A DNA stretch of 64,000 bases from Sialis fuliginosa (lineage: Eukaryota; Arthropoda; Insecta; Megaloptera; Sialidae): positions 1,118,501-1,182,500 of the forward strand of contig OY540822.1 in the NCBI GenBank assembly GCA_961205875.1, given 5' to 3'. The position numbers and the translations under genes are program-made. This document shows positions 36,183 to 46,453 of the stretch, one piece after another. The notes under the pieces were generated by a model. That model did no database searches and was not told the origin of the DNA. It saw only the letters and a list, made by a program, of their open reading frames with translations. Within the stretch, counting starts at the first letter, position 1, and each line of letters opens with the position of its first letter.

Positions 36183-36850
36183 ACTTCCTTGTTCTGAAAG
36201 AAATGGAAGTATTGTAATACCATCGAAAAATCGTGTCCGAGATAATGACAGATTCTGATTGTACTAACTTCAAAACTTAAAGAATAGTTAATTTCCGCAT
36301 GGCGGCTGTGCGTGTGTCTGTGTGTCTGGATGTAGAATTTTCTTTCGTTCACGATAACTACTGTAAAAATGTACCGATATGAATTCTTTTTGGGGAAAAT
36401 GTTTGTCTCAGTGAGTACTCCAGACCTATTGATTTTGGTGCTAATCGGATCAGGAGTTTTAGAAATATTCGAAATTTTGTAACTATTTTTGTCTAAAAAG
36501 TGAACGTTGCGAGTATTATCTCACTAATTTCGATAATACTTGGTACATTTGTAGTTCAATTGAACTTTAGGGACATTTACTATTTGTACGTGCCTAAACA
36601 GCTATTGAAGGGGTAAAAACCACCCTCAAAATTGGAATTTTAAGTACAAATGAATGTCATTAATTTATGTTGCCTTGGAAACAAATGCAACTAAATTCAA
36701 ATTGTTAAATTAGTTATTCTACGAATGTGTATTATGTTTTTGACATTAGGACATTATTTATACAAAGGTGAGTTTTATTTCTGACAAATCCCATTGAAAT
36801 TTCTCATATATTAAAATTATTTAAAAATATATTAAAAAACATGGAAGTCA
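36183..36850 (-). mobile_element. Family F element
   Basis: Has ACTTCCTTGTTCT at 36183 and CATGGAAGT to 36848, and matches 25343-26092 throughout. Confidence 0.6.
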
Positions 36851-36918
36851 TATTTTATATTGATTCTTAATATTCTTGAAAATTGCTTTACGTCTGTCGT
36901 AAACGTCATCCTCTAGAC

Positions 36919-37391
36919 CAGTGGTTTCCAAACTTTACGTCACTACGCCTCTCATTAGAAAAAATCTAATCTTGGCGCCTCCCCCCCATATTTTGAAAGG
37001 TATAAAATACAAAAAAAGAATAAATTAATAATAACAAGTTTTTATTGTTTAATTAACAATTAAATTTAAAAATTTTAAATATAACAATCAATTTTAAATG
37101 AATTTAATTATTATTTTATTTGAAATTACTAGAGGGGAGAAATAGTTTGAAAAATAAACAATTAAATTTAAAAATTTTAAATGAAACAATCAATTTTTAA
37201 TGATCTATTATTTTATTTGAAATTCCTAGAGAGAGGAGAGAAATGTTTTCCATTATATTAATAAGTATGTAATATTTGAGAAAACAATAATAAATAATAT
37301 ATTATATGTTATGTTATCAAAATTACATTTCTAGTAAACTTTTCGCGCCTCCCTTTGCACTAGTCCGCGCCTCCCAGTTTGGAAATCGCTG
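36919..37391. mobile_element. hAT-type MITE (473 bp) with exact 8-bp duplication
   Basis: Ends CAGTGGTTTCCAAACTT and, inverted, CAGCGATTTCCAAACTG. Flanked by identical CTCTAGAC at 36911-36918 and 37392-37399. Contains GCGCCTCCC motifs near both ends. No transposase; the frame at 37306-37536 runs across its edge and is not a gene. Confidence 0.85.
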
Positions 37392-37522
37392 CTCTAGACT
37401 GTCTGCTATCAGGCCACATAGAAACCACCAGGAAATAATCTCGCCGAAGGGAATACAAAATGTATCGGATGTAATTTATTTATCATTTCCTAGCAGCAGG
37501 TTTATTATATTTAAACGTTTGA

Positions 37523-37828
37523 GTGTCTGGATGTAGAATTTTCTTTCGTTCACGATAACTACTGTAAAAATGTATCGTTTTGAATAATTTTTGGAGGAAA
37601 CGTTTGTCTAAGTGAGTACTCTAAACCTATTGATTTTGGTACTAATCGGATAAGGGGTTTTGGAAATATTAGAAATTTTGTTACTATTATCATCTAAAAC
37701 ATGAATGTTGCGAGTATTATCTCATTAATTTTGATAAGACTTGGTACATTTGCAATTCAATTGAACCTAAGGGACATTTATTTTTCCTACGTGCCTAAAA
37801 AGCTATTGAAAAGGTGAAAACCACCCTC
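37523..37828 (-). mobile_element. Family F fragment
   Basis: Matches the internal part of 36183-36850 from GTCTGGATGTAGAATTTTC to the ACCACCCTC motif. Confidence 0.55.
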
Positions 37829-39460
37829 AGTGGTGTGATTATTATCGAGGAATTGTAAAAGAGCTATGAAAAAATTTACATTTTCATTATTTATTATATC
37901 TCTAGATAGGTGTGCAAAAAGTAACAATGAAAAGTCATTCTTTTTTTCATTTCTTCTTTTATTTTCGCGACATTTTTTTCAATCAATTTAAATTTATATG
38001 TACGTGCATATCTTTTTGAAGACAAAATCCTCTACAAAAATGTACTCAACGTTGCTATTTTGGTGTTTTCTTTTATTTATAATTTTTTTATTTAATGTAA
38101 AAAATCGATCTAATTTGAATTGATAATATCTATAGTTATAGCTATAACAACAGATTGCAATAAATAAATAATTCGGGCAAGACATACACAATGATATTTA
38201 AATTTTCGAATCTAAAAATGTCAATATTTAGCCAATGAACTGATTCATTTGTTACTCTTAGTTCACAAGCTAGGGGGAGGGGCAAGCGTCCCCCCTTGCC
38301 CATGCTTTTGGGGGTAGTTATTTTAACACAAAACACAGTTTTCACTTTTGCCAACACTGCGACCTTAGCCTTTAGGTGTTTTTATTTTATTTTTAATTTT
38401 CCCTGATATTTTAGTTTACATGTAAAAATAAAAGATTGTGATTAAAAAAACTTTGATATTTGATTTTCTGGATCCAAAATATAAATTTACGTTCAAAAAT
38501 CCAATGTACATAGAAGTCTAGAAATATCTCTGTTTGGACAATAATACTGATTTATTTATTACTTTTTGTCCACAAGTTAGGGGGGGGGCAAGCACCCCCT
38601 CCTGCCCCACCCTGGCTACGCCCATGAAAGTAGGTACTAATTAAAAGCTAGATTCTCGATTTTTTTTCAGATTTTTTGAATAGATAGTTTAGAAATTAAG
38701 GTTGGGGGGCGCTCTGATGACGACTTTGAACGCAAATATATCGTAACTGAAGGGTTCAAATCAAAATGTAATATAACATTTTTTTATTGCATTTTAGGAG
38801 ACCTATCTAAAGACACTCTATTTAATGAATTAGGTGAAATTTTTTTTTCAAAAATCTCATAATTTCTGTTTTTAGGTTTTCAGTCTTCGCCCGTATACCA
38901 AATTTCATCTTAATCGGTCTAGAATTTTTGAAAACGGACGGACGGACGGACATGGCGAAACTATAAGGTTTCCTAGTTTTCTAAGGAAACCTAAAAAGAG
39001 CATCAGCACAATATTAAAAATGGGTAATGTTGTCAGCAAGTCGAGTGATAGCCGATAGACTAGAATTATTTATAATATATAATTTTTCTTCTCAATTTAT
39101 TTTTAATTTTATTCTGCCAAGAGACAAAAATAAAAATGTTTGAACAAATAATCTACAATAATGAAACGTAAATTAAAATTGGCTATTGCGCGTATATTCT
39201 GAAGTTATTTGATATGAACTTCTTAGTGGGGATATATTTCACGACGAAGACTACTTCTAGAAAGACGGTGAGTATGCGGCCTGCTATATAATTATTAATG
39301 CGAAAAATAAATAAAGCTGATATCAAAGGTAATTGAAAGATTTCATCATATATTAAACATACTATGTATAACAACATAGTATGTTTAATATATGATTTCA
39401 TATATTCATGTATTACATACCTACATACAAAAGAAATAAACAAAAAACAAATACACTAAT
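37829..39460. other. Repeat-rich stretch without genes
   Basis: Two related ends rich in GGGGGAGGGGCAAGC occur near 38270 and 38580. 38620-38790 is related to 17760-17890. A CGGACGGACGGACATGG motif followed by AAGGTTTCCTAG lies near 38935-38990. A perfect 21-bp hairpin is at 39346-39395. None of the short frames is convincing. Confidence 0.5.
39346..39395. repeat. Perfect 21-bp hairpin
   Basis: TCATATATTAAACATACTATG (39346-39366) and its exact reverse complement (39375-39395) flank an 8-nt loop. Confidence 0.9.
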
Positions 39461-39790
39461 GCCCGGTATTATAAAAGACCTAACAAAATTTGTTAGCTAG
39501 CAATTACATTCAAATGGGGTATTAATTCTGTACTAGTATCTATGGATTAGTTATGGAATTTAGAGCAGTGCCACTTCAACTAATTGTAACACAGTTGGCA
39601 TCTTTGACCGTACAAAATAATTTTCATAACATCACCACTGTTTTAATACCGTTTGTATTTACCTACAACGCGTGCGCGAAACTTGTCAAAGTCATCAACA
39701 AACTCCAAAAGAACTGTCATATAAGTTTGATATCTCAGTTGAAAGCGTTTGTTAGCTAACAAATTTGTTAGGTCCTTTATGATACCGGGC
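39461..39790. mobile_element. MITE with GCCCGGTATTATAAAAG ends (330 bp)
   Basis: Ends GCCCGGTATTATAAAAGACC and the inverse of CCTTTATGATACCGGGC, followed by AACAAATTTGTTAG-type palindromes. The ends match those of 11820-13667, so the two belong to one family or superfamily. AT flanks both sides, and the true target duplication length is uncertain. The 68-codon frame at 39553 is inside and not supported. Confidence 0.7.
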
Positions 39791-40290
39791 ATAACTAACT
39801 CTGTTTTCACAAAGTCGTTTGTGGTTTAAAAGTACCTAACAGAATTCGATTCTGAGAAATCTGGATTTTAGATTTTGCGATGTATCTACCTATTATATAT
39901 TTCTTAGAAATACCTATATATTTTATTTATAGATGCTTACAGTTGTTTACATATCTTTTGAACAAAATACAAATTGAAAACACAGGTTCGTATTTAAAAA
40001 AAACTTTTTGGTATAAAAAATATTTTTTTTAATATCAGTGAATGTTTAACGTTTATTAAAATATATACTTATAGGTATACAGTAAGGGTCGATCCAGACT
40101 ATCGAGCCGGTCTCGCTCCACTATAGGTATCGGTCAGATCTCGGTCCAATATTACTATACTGAATATGACCGGCTCAATAGTCTGGATCGACCCTACAAC
40201 TTCTCTTAAAGTATCTCTCAGATTGTAATATAAGATATTCTTTAATAAACATATTTATATTTAGCTAAAATTGTTTACTGTAAATGTAAA
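39791..40290. other. AT-rich sequence with one palindrome
   Basis: Nothing supportable except the palindromic MITE-like sequence at 40085-40195. Confidence 0.5.
40085..40195. mobile_element. Short palindromic MITE-like element
   Basis: AGGGTCGATCCAGACTATC faces its inverse ending GGATCGACCCT; the arms of about 30 bp also contain GAGCCGGTC / GACCGGCTC. Target duplication not resolved. Confidence 0.65.
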
Positions 40291-40602
40291 ATATCGGTAT
40301 GGAGAACCATACATGACTTCCATGTTCTTTAATATCTTTTAAAATAATTTTTAATATATGAAAAATTTCGATGGGATTTGTTAAGAATAAAACTCACCTT
40401 TGTATATAAATATTAGTTTTCTTATGTCTTAATGTCAAAAACATAATACACATTCGTAGAATAACTAATTTGAAATTAGTTGCATTTGTTTCCAAGGCAA
40501 CATGAATTAGTGACGTATTAATTAGTGTTTAAAATTCAAATTTTGAGAATGTTCAGGTACGTACAAAAAATAAATGTCTCTTAGGTTCAATTTTCACTGT
40601 TA
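40291..40602 (+). mobile_element. Family F fragment
   Basis: Begins ATATCGGTATGGAGAACC as at 361 and matches the first ~320 bp of family F. Confidence 0.6.
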
Positions 40603-41582
40603 ATTATTAACCGACATTCTGGTTAACTGTATCCTAATAAACGGGCGTTTGTCGTATTTACAGTTCTTTAAACAGGTTGATCCTAATTTTGTTAATCCTA
40701 ATATTATAAAAATGCCTTAATATAAAAATGAATACGATTTTATTGATTTGAAAGTGAACCACTAGAGATAATTTTTTTTAATTGGTAACGGTATGAAAAT
40801 ATATTTATTATTTTTTAGTAGTGGGACATTGCCCGTTTGAAAGTTAAAGAAACGTGTTTTTTAACAATTTTTTAATCAATTTTATACATTCATCTTTTGA
40901 AAATTTTCTAAGCCGAGTCTGATGATAAAATTCCGTCTTTATTCTTTTCCTTCTAAGAAAATATAAGTCCATCTACCTACTTGGTATACACATTTGCTAA
41001 TGATATGTAAAGAAATATTTGTTTCATCATTAAGCAAAAAGTCAAAGCTTTTATCTTTTGTTTTATATTTATTTCTAAATCGTATTTATTTGTGTATCTG
41101 TATGAATATATGTATATATTTTTTAAGGGTGATATGGACGGACAATCAGATACAAAAGTAGCTGAATTTTGAAATATACAAATATTTGCGTTATAAATTT
41201 CGTAATAGAAGTAATAAATGAATCAAATTATAGCTCGAGTCGTTAACTTACATATATGTATGAAGCTAAATTTCCCTCCCCAATGACTATTTTGTTAAAT
41301 TTGTAAAGATTCTAATAATTTATAGTTTATTTTTTTGACACTGACTATACGGCAGATTCAACCTAACAAAAGTATATTTTAAATATAATTAACGTTATTT
41401 ATAGCTGCAAATTAATAAATATAGTTTATATAATTATTAAAAATACGCAATCCTGTGTTATAAATATAACAATTATTGATATTTATCATTATTAACGTAA
41501 ATATTTAATATTCTAATTATTATCAATTTTCACAACGCTACTGTCAGGTTGGTAAATATTGCTGTCAAACACTAATAGAATA
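40603..41582. other. AT-rich sequence, nothing recognised
   Basis: I see no gene, RNA or clear repeat here. Confidence 0.5.
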
Positions 41583-41735
41583 TAAGTCTTGAGGCTTCCG
41601 CGGTGATCTTGATATGAATCTTGGCTTCTGGGTGTAAGCCGCATCGGTTTGGTCGTATTATCGGCCAACGTTTCGTCACACATTGCAGTGGACATCTTCA
41701 GGGCTCTTCTAAAATGTTGTAGTAACTTGAGGCGC
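41583..41735 (-). mobile_element. Penelope-like element 3' end remnant
   Basis: Matches the outer end of the complete cluster at 52401-52550: AAGTCTTGAGGCTTCCGCGG, then CGGCCAACGTTTCGTCACAC. Only the terminal non-coding part is present. Confidence 0.65.
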
Positions 41736-42635
41736 GGTTACATCAAGCGCGCCGAGCAGTTCGGCAAAACTACGGGATAGAGGGGATTTGTCAATCTACA
41801 TTAGTGTTTTTGTAGGTTCCATGATTAGTTCGTCATGAATTGCGATACAACTGTTAATTAATTAAACATTCTGAAATATGTACATTAATACCTTGGTCTG
41901 TACACATCGATTTCTTAGTATACTTTAGAATGACACCAGTCACTCATTTTGTCAACTACAATACTGCAATTCAAAATTTCAGTTAAAATTTCTTCAACCC
42001 GTTTAAACTGAACGCGCACAAACGTGCATTTTTCTTTGATGTACCGACTCCGAGCGGATCGTAAATGTACGCGCACGAACATGCGCAGCCACTAGGGTCT
42101 CGTTACTAATAGTTACCAGACATCTATTGATTTTTATGTTTGAAGTCTATTCGTAATTAATAGAGATTGGAAAATAATTGTTATTTGAAATGAAAAAGTT
42201 ACTATATAGTTGATTTTTTTTAATAAAATAGTTGGCAAATAGTTTTTTTTAATCAAAATAATTGTGAAATAGTTACAATTTTTTTTACAATAATATTTTT
42301 TTTTCGATTTAATCAATAAATTAGCGAAATCAACGTATTAGTAAAAAGTGTTAAATCCGAAATTTTCGGGGAAAACATGTTATGGTCGATTTTAGATAGA
42401 TTTTAGAAGTTAAAAAAAAACATCTGCCAAGTAAATGCACAGTGCTTCCTCGTGCTAAATTCACTAAAACCGATAGTGTTCAGATAAATTGCCTGGCATT
42501 GGTTAACCATTTAGTTTTTATACAAATTTTACTAAAAAATCTTAGTTCGAATTTTTTCTTAAAACGCACCTGAATATTTTTTCATATATTTTTAATTTTT
42601 TGACAATTTCAATCTAAATATAAATTTATGCAAAT
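41736..42635. other. Repeat mosaic
   Basis: 42090-42150 resembles 14060-14125 (CTCGTTACTAATAG, CAGACATCTATTGATTTT). 42161-42372 is a fragment of the TAGAGATTGG hAT-like family and provides the empty site for the 28467-29643 foldback. No gene. Confidence 0.55.
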
Positions 42636-42715
42636 GTCAAAATGACATTTAAAACGTCAAAGTGACATTTAAAACGCCAAAGTGACATTTAAGACGTCAA
42701 AATGACACTTAATAT
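42636..42715 (+). repeat. 20-bp tandem repeat, four units
   Basis: GTCAAAATGACATTTAAAAC and three variants begin at 42636, 42656, 42676 and 42696. Confidence 0.85.
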
Positions 42716-44621
42716 ATCCAATCAAATATCAATTTAGAAAAACAAAACACGAATTTTTAAAATTAATTTAGATATATCTTTGTAAGGGAATATTTTACAA
42801 CAAACGTAGTAGACCCATATAGGAAATTTAATTCTCTACAAAAAATATTCTATAAAATTTTCTCGTAACATGTGTCGTTCTTGAGATATCTTGAAAAAAT
42901 AAATATTTTGGGGTGTCACCCCTCCCCCTTACACACGATTTTGATGATTTTGAAATGGAACCGTCCTCAAACCAAACCCAACCATCCGACCAAGTTTCAA
43001 TAATATCGGTTCAGTGGTTCATGAGTTATGCGTGTGACAAGGATTCATGGACGGACGGACACACGGACAGACAGACAGACACGGAACGAAAAGTGTTTGT
43101 CTTGACGTGAAACGGATAAATAAATTTAAAATTTTGAAATTGGAGAACTTTTTTTTTGTCTCAATCTGAAACGATCACATAGCTTCTCGTATCTTCGATA
43201 TTGCGAGGAAGCAATTAATCAAATAAATATGTAAAAACACATACAGACTTGAAATTTTAAAAAATGTTTCAAATAAATGCTGTAGGGTTTAGAAATATTT
43301 TTGTCTATTTAGAAATATTTTTTTAATTTTCAGAAATCTCGTAGTTTTTGAGATATGAGACTAACGTATGTTTTCTTAAATAGGAGCAATATGAAATTTT
43401 GTAGTTTTTGAACAGAAGATTTTATTACCTTTTCAACGATATGCAATTTGATGCACTCACTTTTCAAAATATCTCAAAAAATGATCAAAAAGTATTTTTT
43501 ATTTATTTAATACATTGTATGATCCAAAGATGGCTATGACAATCAACAATAAGATTTAAAAACAACTGAAAATTTACTTTAAGCTAACGTAGCACGAATT
43601 AACTATTGTATTAATAAAAAATAAAGACATATTTTATTTATTTAATACACAATACCAGTCAAAAATGGTTATGGTTGTCAACAATAAGATATTAAATTAA
43701 CTTATAAAAAACACGATTAGTAATTAATTGTATTCATAAGAAAAATTATAAAAAATATTAAAACAACTTTTGAAATTTAAAATGTTTAACAAAACTGTAC
43801 AAACTACCTTCCATGACATCTTTCACAGAATTATGCTTTGTTTATTATAGGTATTTCAGTTTGGACATTTAATAGCAGTACATGACTGAAAATTATGCGT
43901 TCATATACCTATTTAAAAAAAATTTTAACTTCAGCGAATGAAATATACAGAATATACAGTTTGTAATTTATGTCTTTAAAATAAATAATGCATTTTATGA
44001 ACGGTGGTAACATTAAACATTATAATATAATTTTCGACTTTACGCCACTATCAGTTATTATCAATCTGGTCTGTTTTGACAAATTCGAAAGTCGACTTTT
44101 GGCCACAGATTTGATTGACCTGGCCCATAGTGCAAGGCTTTGTAAATCGGGTTGTATTAAGCGCATGCGCATATTACATACGTTGACATCCTTTACCTAT
44201 CAGTTTTAAAAGTTATAAACTGATTGTTGTTCGTTGTATACGTTCAGGTTATTTCGTTTTGATGTTGTGTTTATAATAATTACTTAATTTAAGAAAACTA
44301 ATCATTGATTCTTTGAAACCATTTACAGCTGTAACTGGTTCTAATAATTCAGGTGTTTAATTAAAAATCATTTAACGATACCTATACATGCTAAACTGTT
44401 TTTCTATTTAAGGTAATTTGAATTTAATGGATGCTATTAGTTACTTTTGTTATATGATAACAAAAAACATCAAGCTTGCGAGTAAAAAGTTTCTCTGATT
44501 TGATATAAGTACAAACCAATATCTCGAACGTAAGTATTCCACAAAGGCAAACCATACAATAATATATTTACATCGTCACATTATTATCTTGTTTAATTAA
44601 CAATAAAAACATATTTTACAG
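42716..44621. other. Upstream region of the zinc-finger gene
   Basis: Contains a dispersed GGACGGACACACGGACAG-type motif (43030-43080) and then AT-rich sequence. 44140-44260 is slightly richer in G/C and could hold the promoter or a 5' UTR exon, but I cannot place a TATA box or start site with confidence. TTTTACAG at 44614-44621 could be an acceptor for the exon containing the start codon. Confidence 0.35.
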
Positions 44622-44667
44622 TTCCGTAACTGCTGTATGCGAATATCAAACTAATTGTAAGTTCAAA

Positions 44668-44769
44668 ATGTCTCAAGTAAATGTAGAAGATATAAAAGAA
44701 GAAATCGAGCTTCTGCAAGAAATTGATGTTTATGAAGAATTCACAATAAATTATAAGCAAGAACAACAG
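44668..44769 (+). CDS. C2H2 zinc-finger protein, exon 1
   Basis: Thirty-four codons from ATG (AAAATGTCTCAA context) to CAG, followed by the donor GTATAT. The peptide begins MSQVNVEDIKEEIELLQEI and is strongly acidic. Residues 9-12 (IKEE) match the sumoylation consensus, a frequent feature of insect zinc-finger repressors. The exon ends in phase 0, as do the acceptors at 44831, 46454 and 58975. A possible acceptor at 44620-44621 suggests an upstream untranslated exon. There is no ZAD or BTB domain here. It is the only first exon in the window able to serve either terminal exon. Start choice rests on the first in-frame ATG with coding-like composition. Confidence 0.7.
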
Positions 44770-44830
44770 GTATATAATTATTGAATAATCAAGGTAAAGT
44801 AGTGTAAATGATATTTTTCTAATTTTACAG

Positions 44831-44917
44831 GAGGCACAAAAAACTGGGTCAATACGGAGAACATGGGTGTCCACTGTCAGATTTATCAATAATCATGTAT
44901 ATAGTTATTTAGAATAG
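44831..44917 (+). CDS. Alternative short terminal exon, partly transposon-derived (candidate)
   Basis: A 61-nt GT-AG interval (44770-44830) with TTCTAATTTTACAG before it is a typical minimal insect intron. Phase-0 reading gives EAQKTGS and then 21 codons from the inserted element (44853-45199) before TAG at 44915-44917. Use of this acceptor would give a protein of about 62 residues without fingers. Without the insertion, the frame would stop after about ten codons. This may be an unused site, an isoform that truncates the protein, or a relic of the original second exon. Confidence 0.3.
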   Translation, partial: EAQKTGSIRRTWVSTVRFINNHVYSYLE

Positions 44918-45199
44918 AGTTGATGCTCTAATAATATACATGTCAACTGTCCTTGGTTAGGGCAATCTATTGGGGATAAATCAAATTGATTATTTTTGGG
45001 TTGGTTAGTTTTTGTTAGGTTAAAAACGGGGATTCAATCTCTGCCGCAACAAACTGTTTGTAAATAATTCTATCAAATAAAATAAACATAAATATGGTAA
45101 CAATGTTTTAATCACGCATACACATCAACTCTATTCTGAATAACTAGGTATATACGTGATTTTTAACAAATCTGACAGCGGACACCCATGTTCTCTGTA
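44853..45199. mobile_element. TTAA-type MITE in intron 1
   Basis: Ends TACGGAGAACATGGGTGTCC and its near-inverse; the inverted repeats run about 80 bp. The right flank is TTAA (45200-45203) and the left is TCAA (44849-44852), consistent with a TTAA target duplication and one later substitution, as for piggyBac-like elements. A downstream open stretch (about 45200-45370) with MTPDDIIFF is out of phase with exon 1. Confidence 0.65.
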
Positions 45200-45203
45200 T
45201 TAA

Positions 45204-46112
45204 CCAAAATTTGAATAATATGACCCCAGATGATATAATTTTCTTTAATAATAATATGTATTTTGATAGTTTTGACTTAACCGTTATAGAGGAATTGAAA
45301 AACAATAATTATTTATTAATAAAATGGCACTTAAGATATTTTAGAACCCCCGATTTCAGTGGTCACTTTTAATTGTAGGTTTAAGATATTTTACAGTACA
45401 CTGTATCTTTAACACCTTTTCAATGTGATATTGATGTACCTGACTAAACCATATATGTCACTTGTCATATTTATTTTCAAAAGTACCTAAGCCAAAGTAC
45501 TAAATATCTACTAGTGATATTTATAAAGTAGTTTATTACAAACATGCACGTTTCTCAGCAAAATCAAATGGAACGGTATATCCAAAAGTAGATCATTTTA
45601 AAGTAAGAAACTTTTTTTAAAAAAATTTTTTCACACATTCAATTGTTTAGAAAATATGGTGACTTGTATCCAAATTTTAGGGTTTTACTAAAAGTGCTCT
45701 AGTTTCGTTAAATATTAATGAAAAGTAGTAATAATGAACATTCTAATGATGTATGATTATTTGAGATTTGGATAATTTAAAGTGTCATACGCGACATATC
45801 AAAAATGCAAAACTTCAATTGGGGATAATTTAAAAATTTTAAATGGAATGATATATCAAATAGTACTTTATCTTAATAAATATATTTAAATGAACAACTT
45901 TTGTTAAGAAAATTTTAAATTTTATTAAAAAAAATAAAATTTATTAATATAAGTAAAATTAAATGTATTTTCATATTTTAAATTTGCTACACAAAACAGA
46001 CAGCAATATTGTGTTTGGTGCTTTATAGTAGTGAGATAGAGCTTCGACGAGTTATTATAGTTTACAAACATTTATAAATACACAGACTTTTCATTATTAA
46101 TTTTCGTTTATT
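45204..46112. other. Intron 1 sequence
   Basis: AT-rich, with no recognised repeat. A 52-codon open stretch ends at about 45371 and is discussed with the neighbouring MITE. Confidence 0.45.
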
Positions 46113-46191
46113 ATATAATAATTCGTTCAATTTAATTTAATTTTCATACGATCTATTATTATCAATTAACACTATTTACAATATACCCGTA

Positions 46192-46356
46192 CAGTGCCGT
46201 AGCGAGTATAATTGGCGCCCGGGGCACGATACCTTTTTGGCACCCCTGAAAAACATAAAGTAATATAATATATAGAATATCGTCGTTTTGGGGGCCATTT
46301 GGCGCCCCTTTGCGAGTAGCGCCCGGGGCATGATAGACCCCCTCGCTACGCCACTG
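46192..46356. mobile_element. hAT-type MITE (165 bp), copy A
   Basis: Ends CAGTGCCGTAGCGAG and, inverted, CAGTGGCGTAGCGAG. Flanked by exact 8-bp TACCCGTA at 46184-46191 and 46357-46364. It lies about 100 bp upstream of the exon acceptor and predates the segmental duplication, since copy B has it too. Confidence 0.85.
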
Positions 46357-46453
46357 TACCCGTATGCATGTGTGTTAACTTTCTAACCCAACTAACAAGT
46401 ATTGTCAGATAATCTACATTGTAACAATAAGATAATCAATTGTTGTTTTACAG

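Noticed and set aside
37306..37536. 76-codon frame
   Set aside because: Runs across the edge of a hAT MITE with an exact target duplication.
45200..45371. 52-codon open stretch (MTPDDIIFF...) after the intron-1 MITE
   Set aside because: Out of phase with exon 1 through the adjacent acceptor even after removing the MITE; only modest length for AT-rich DNA.
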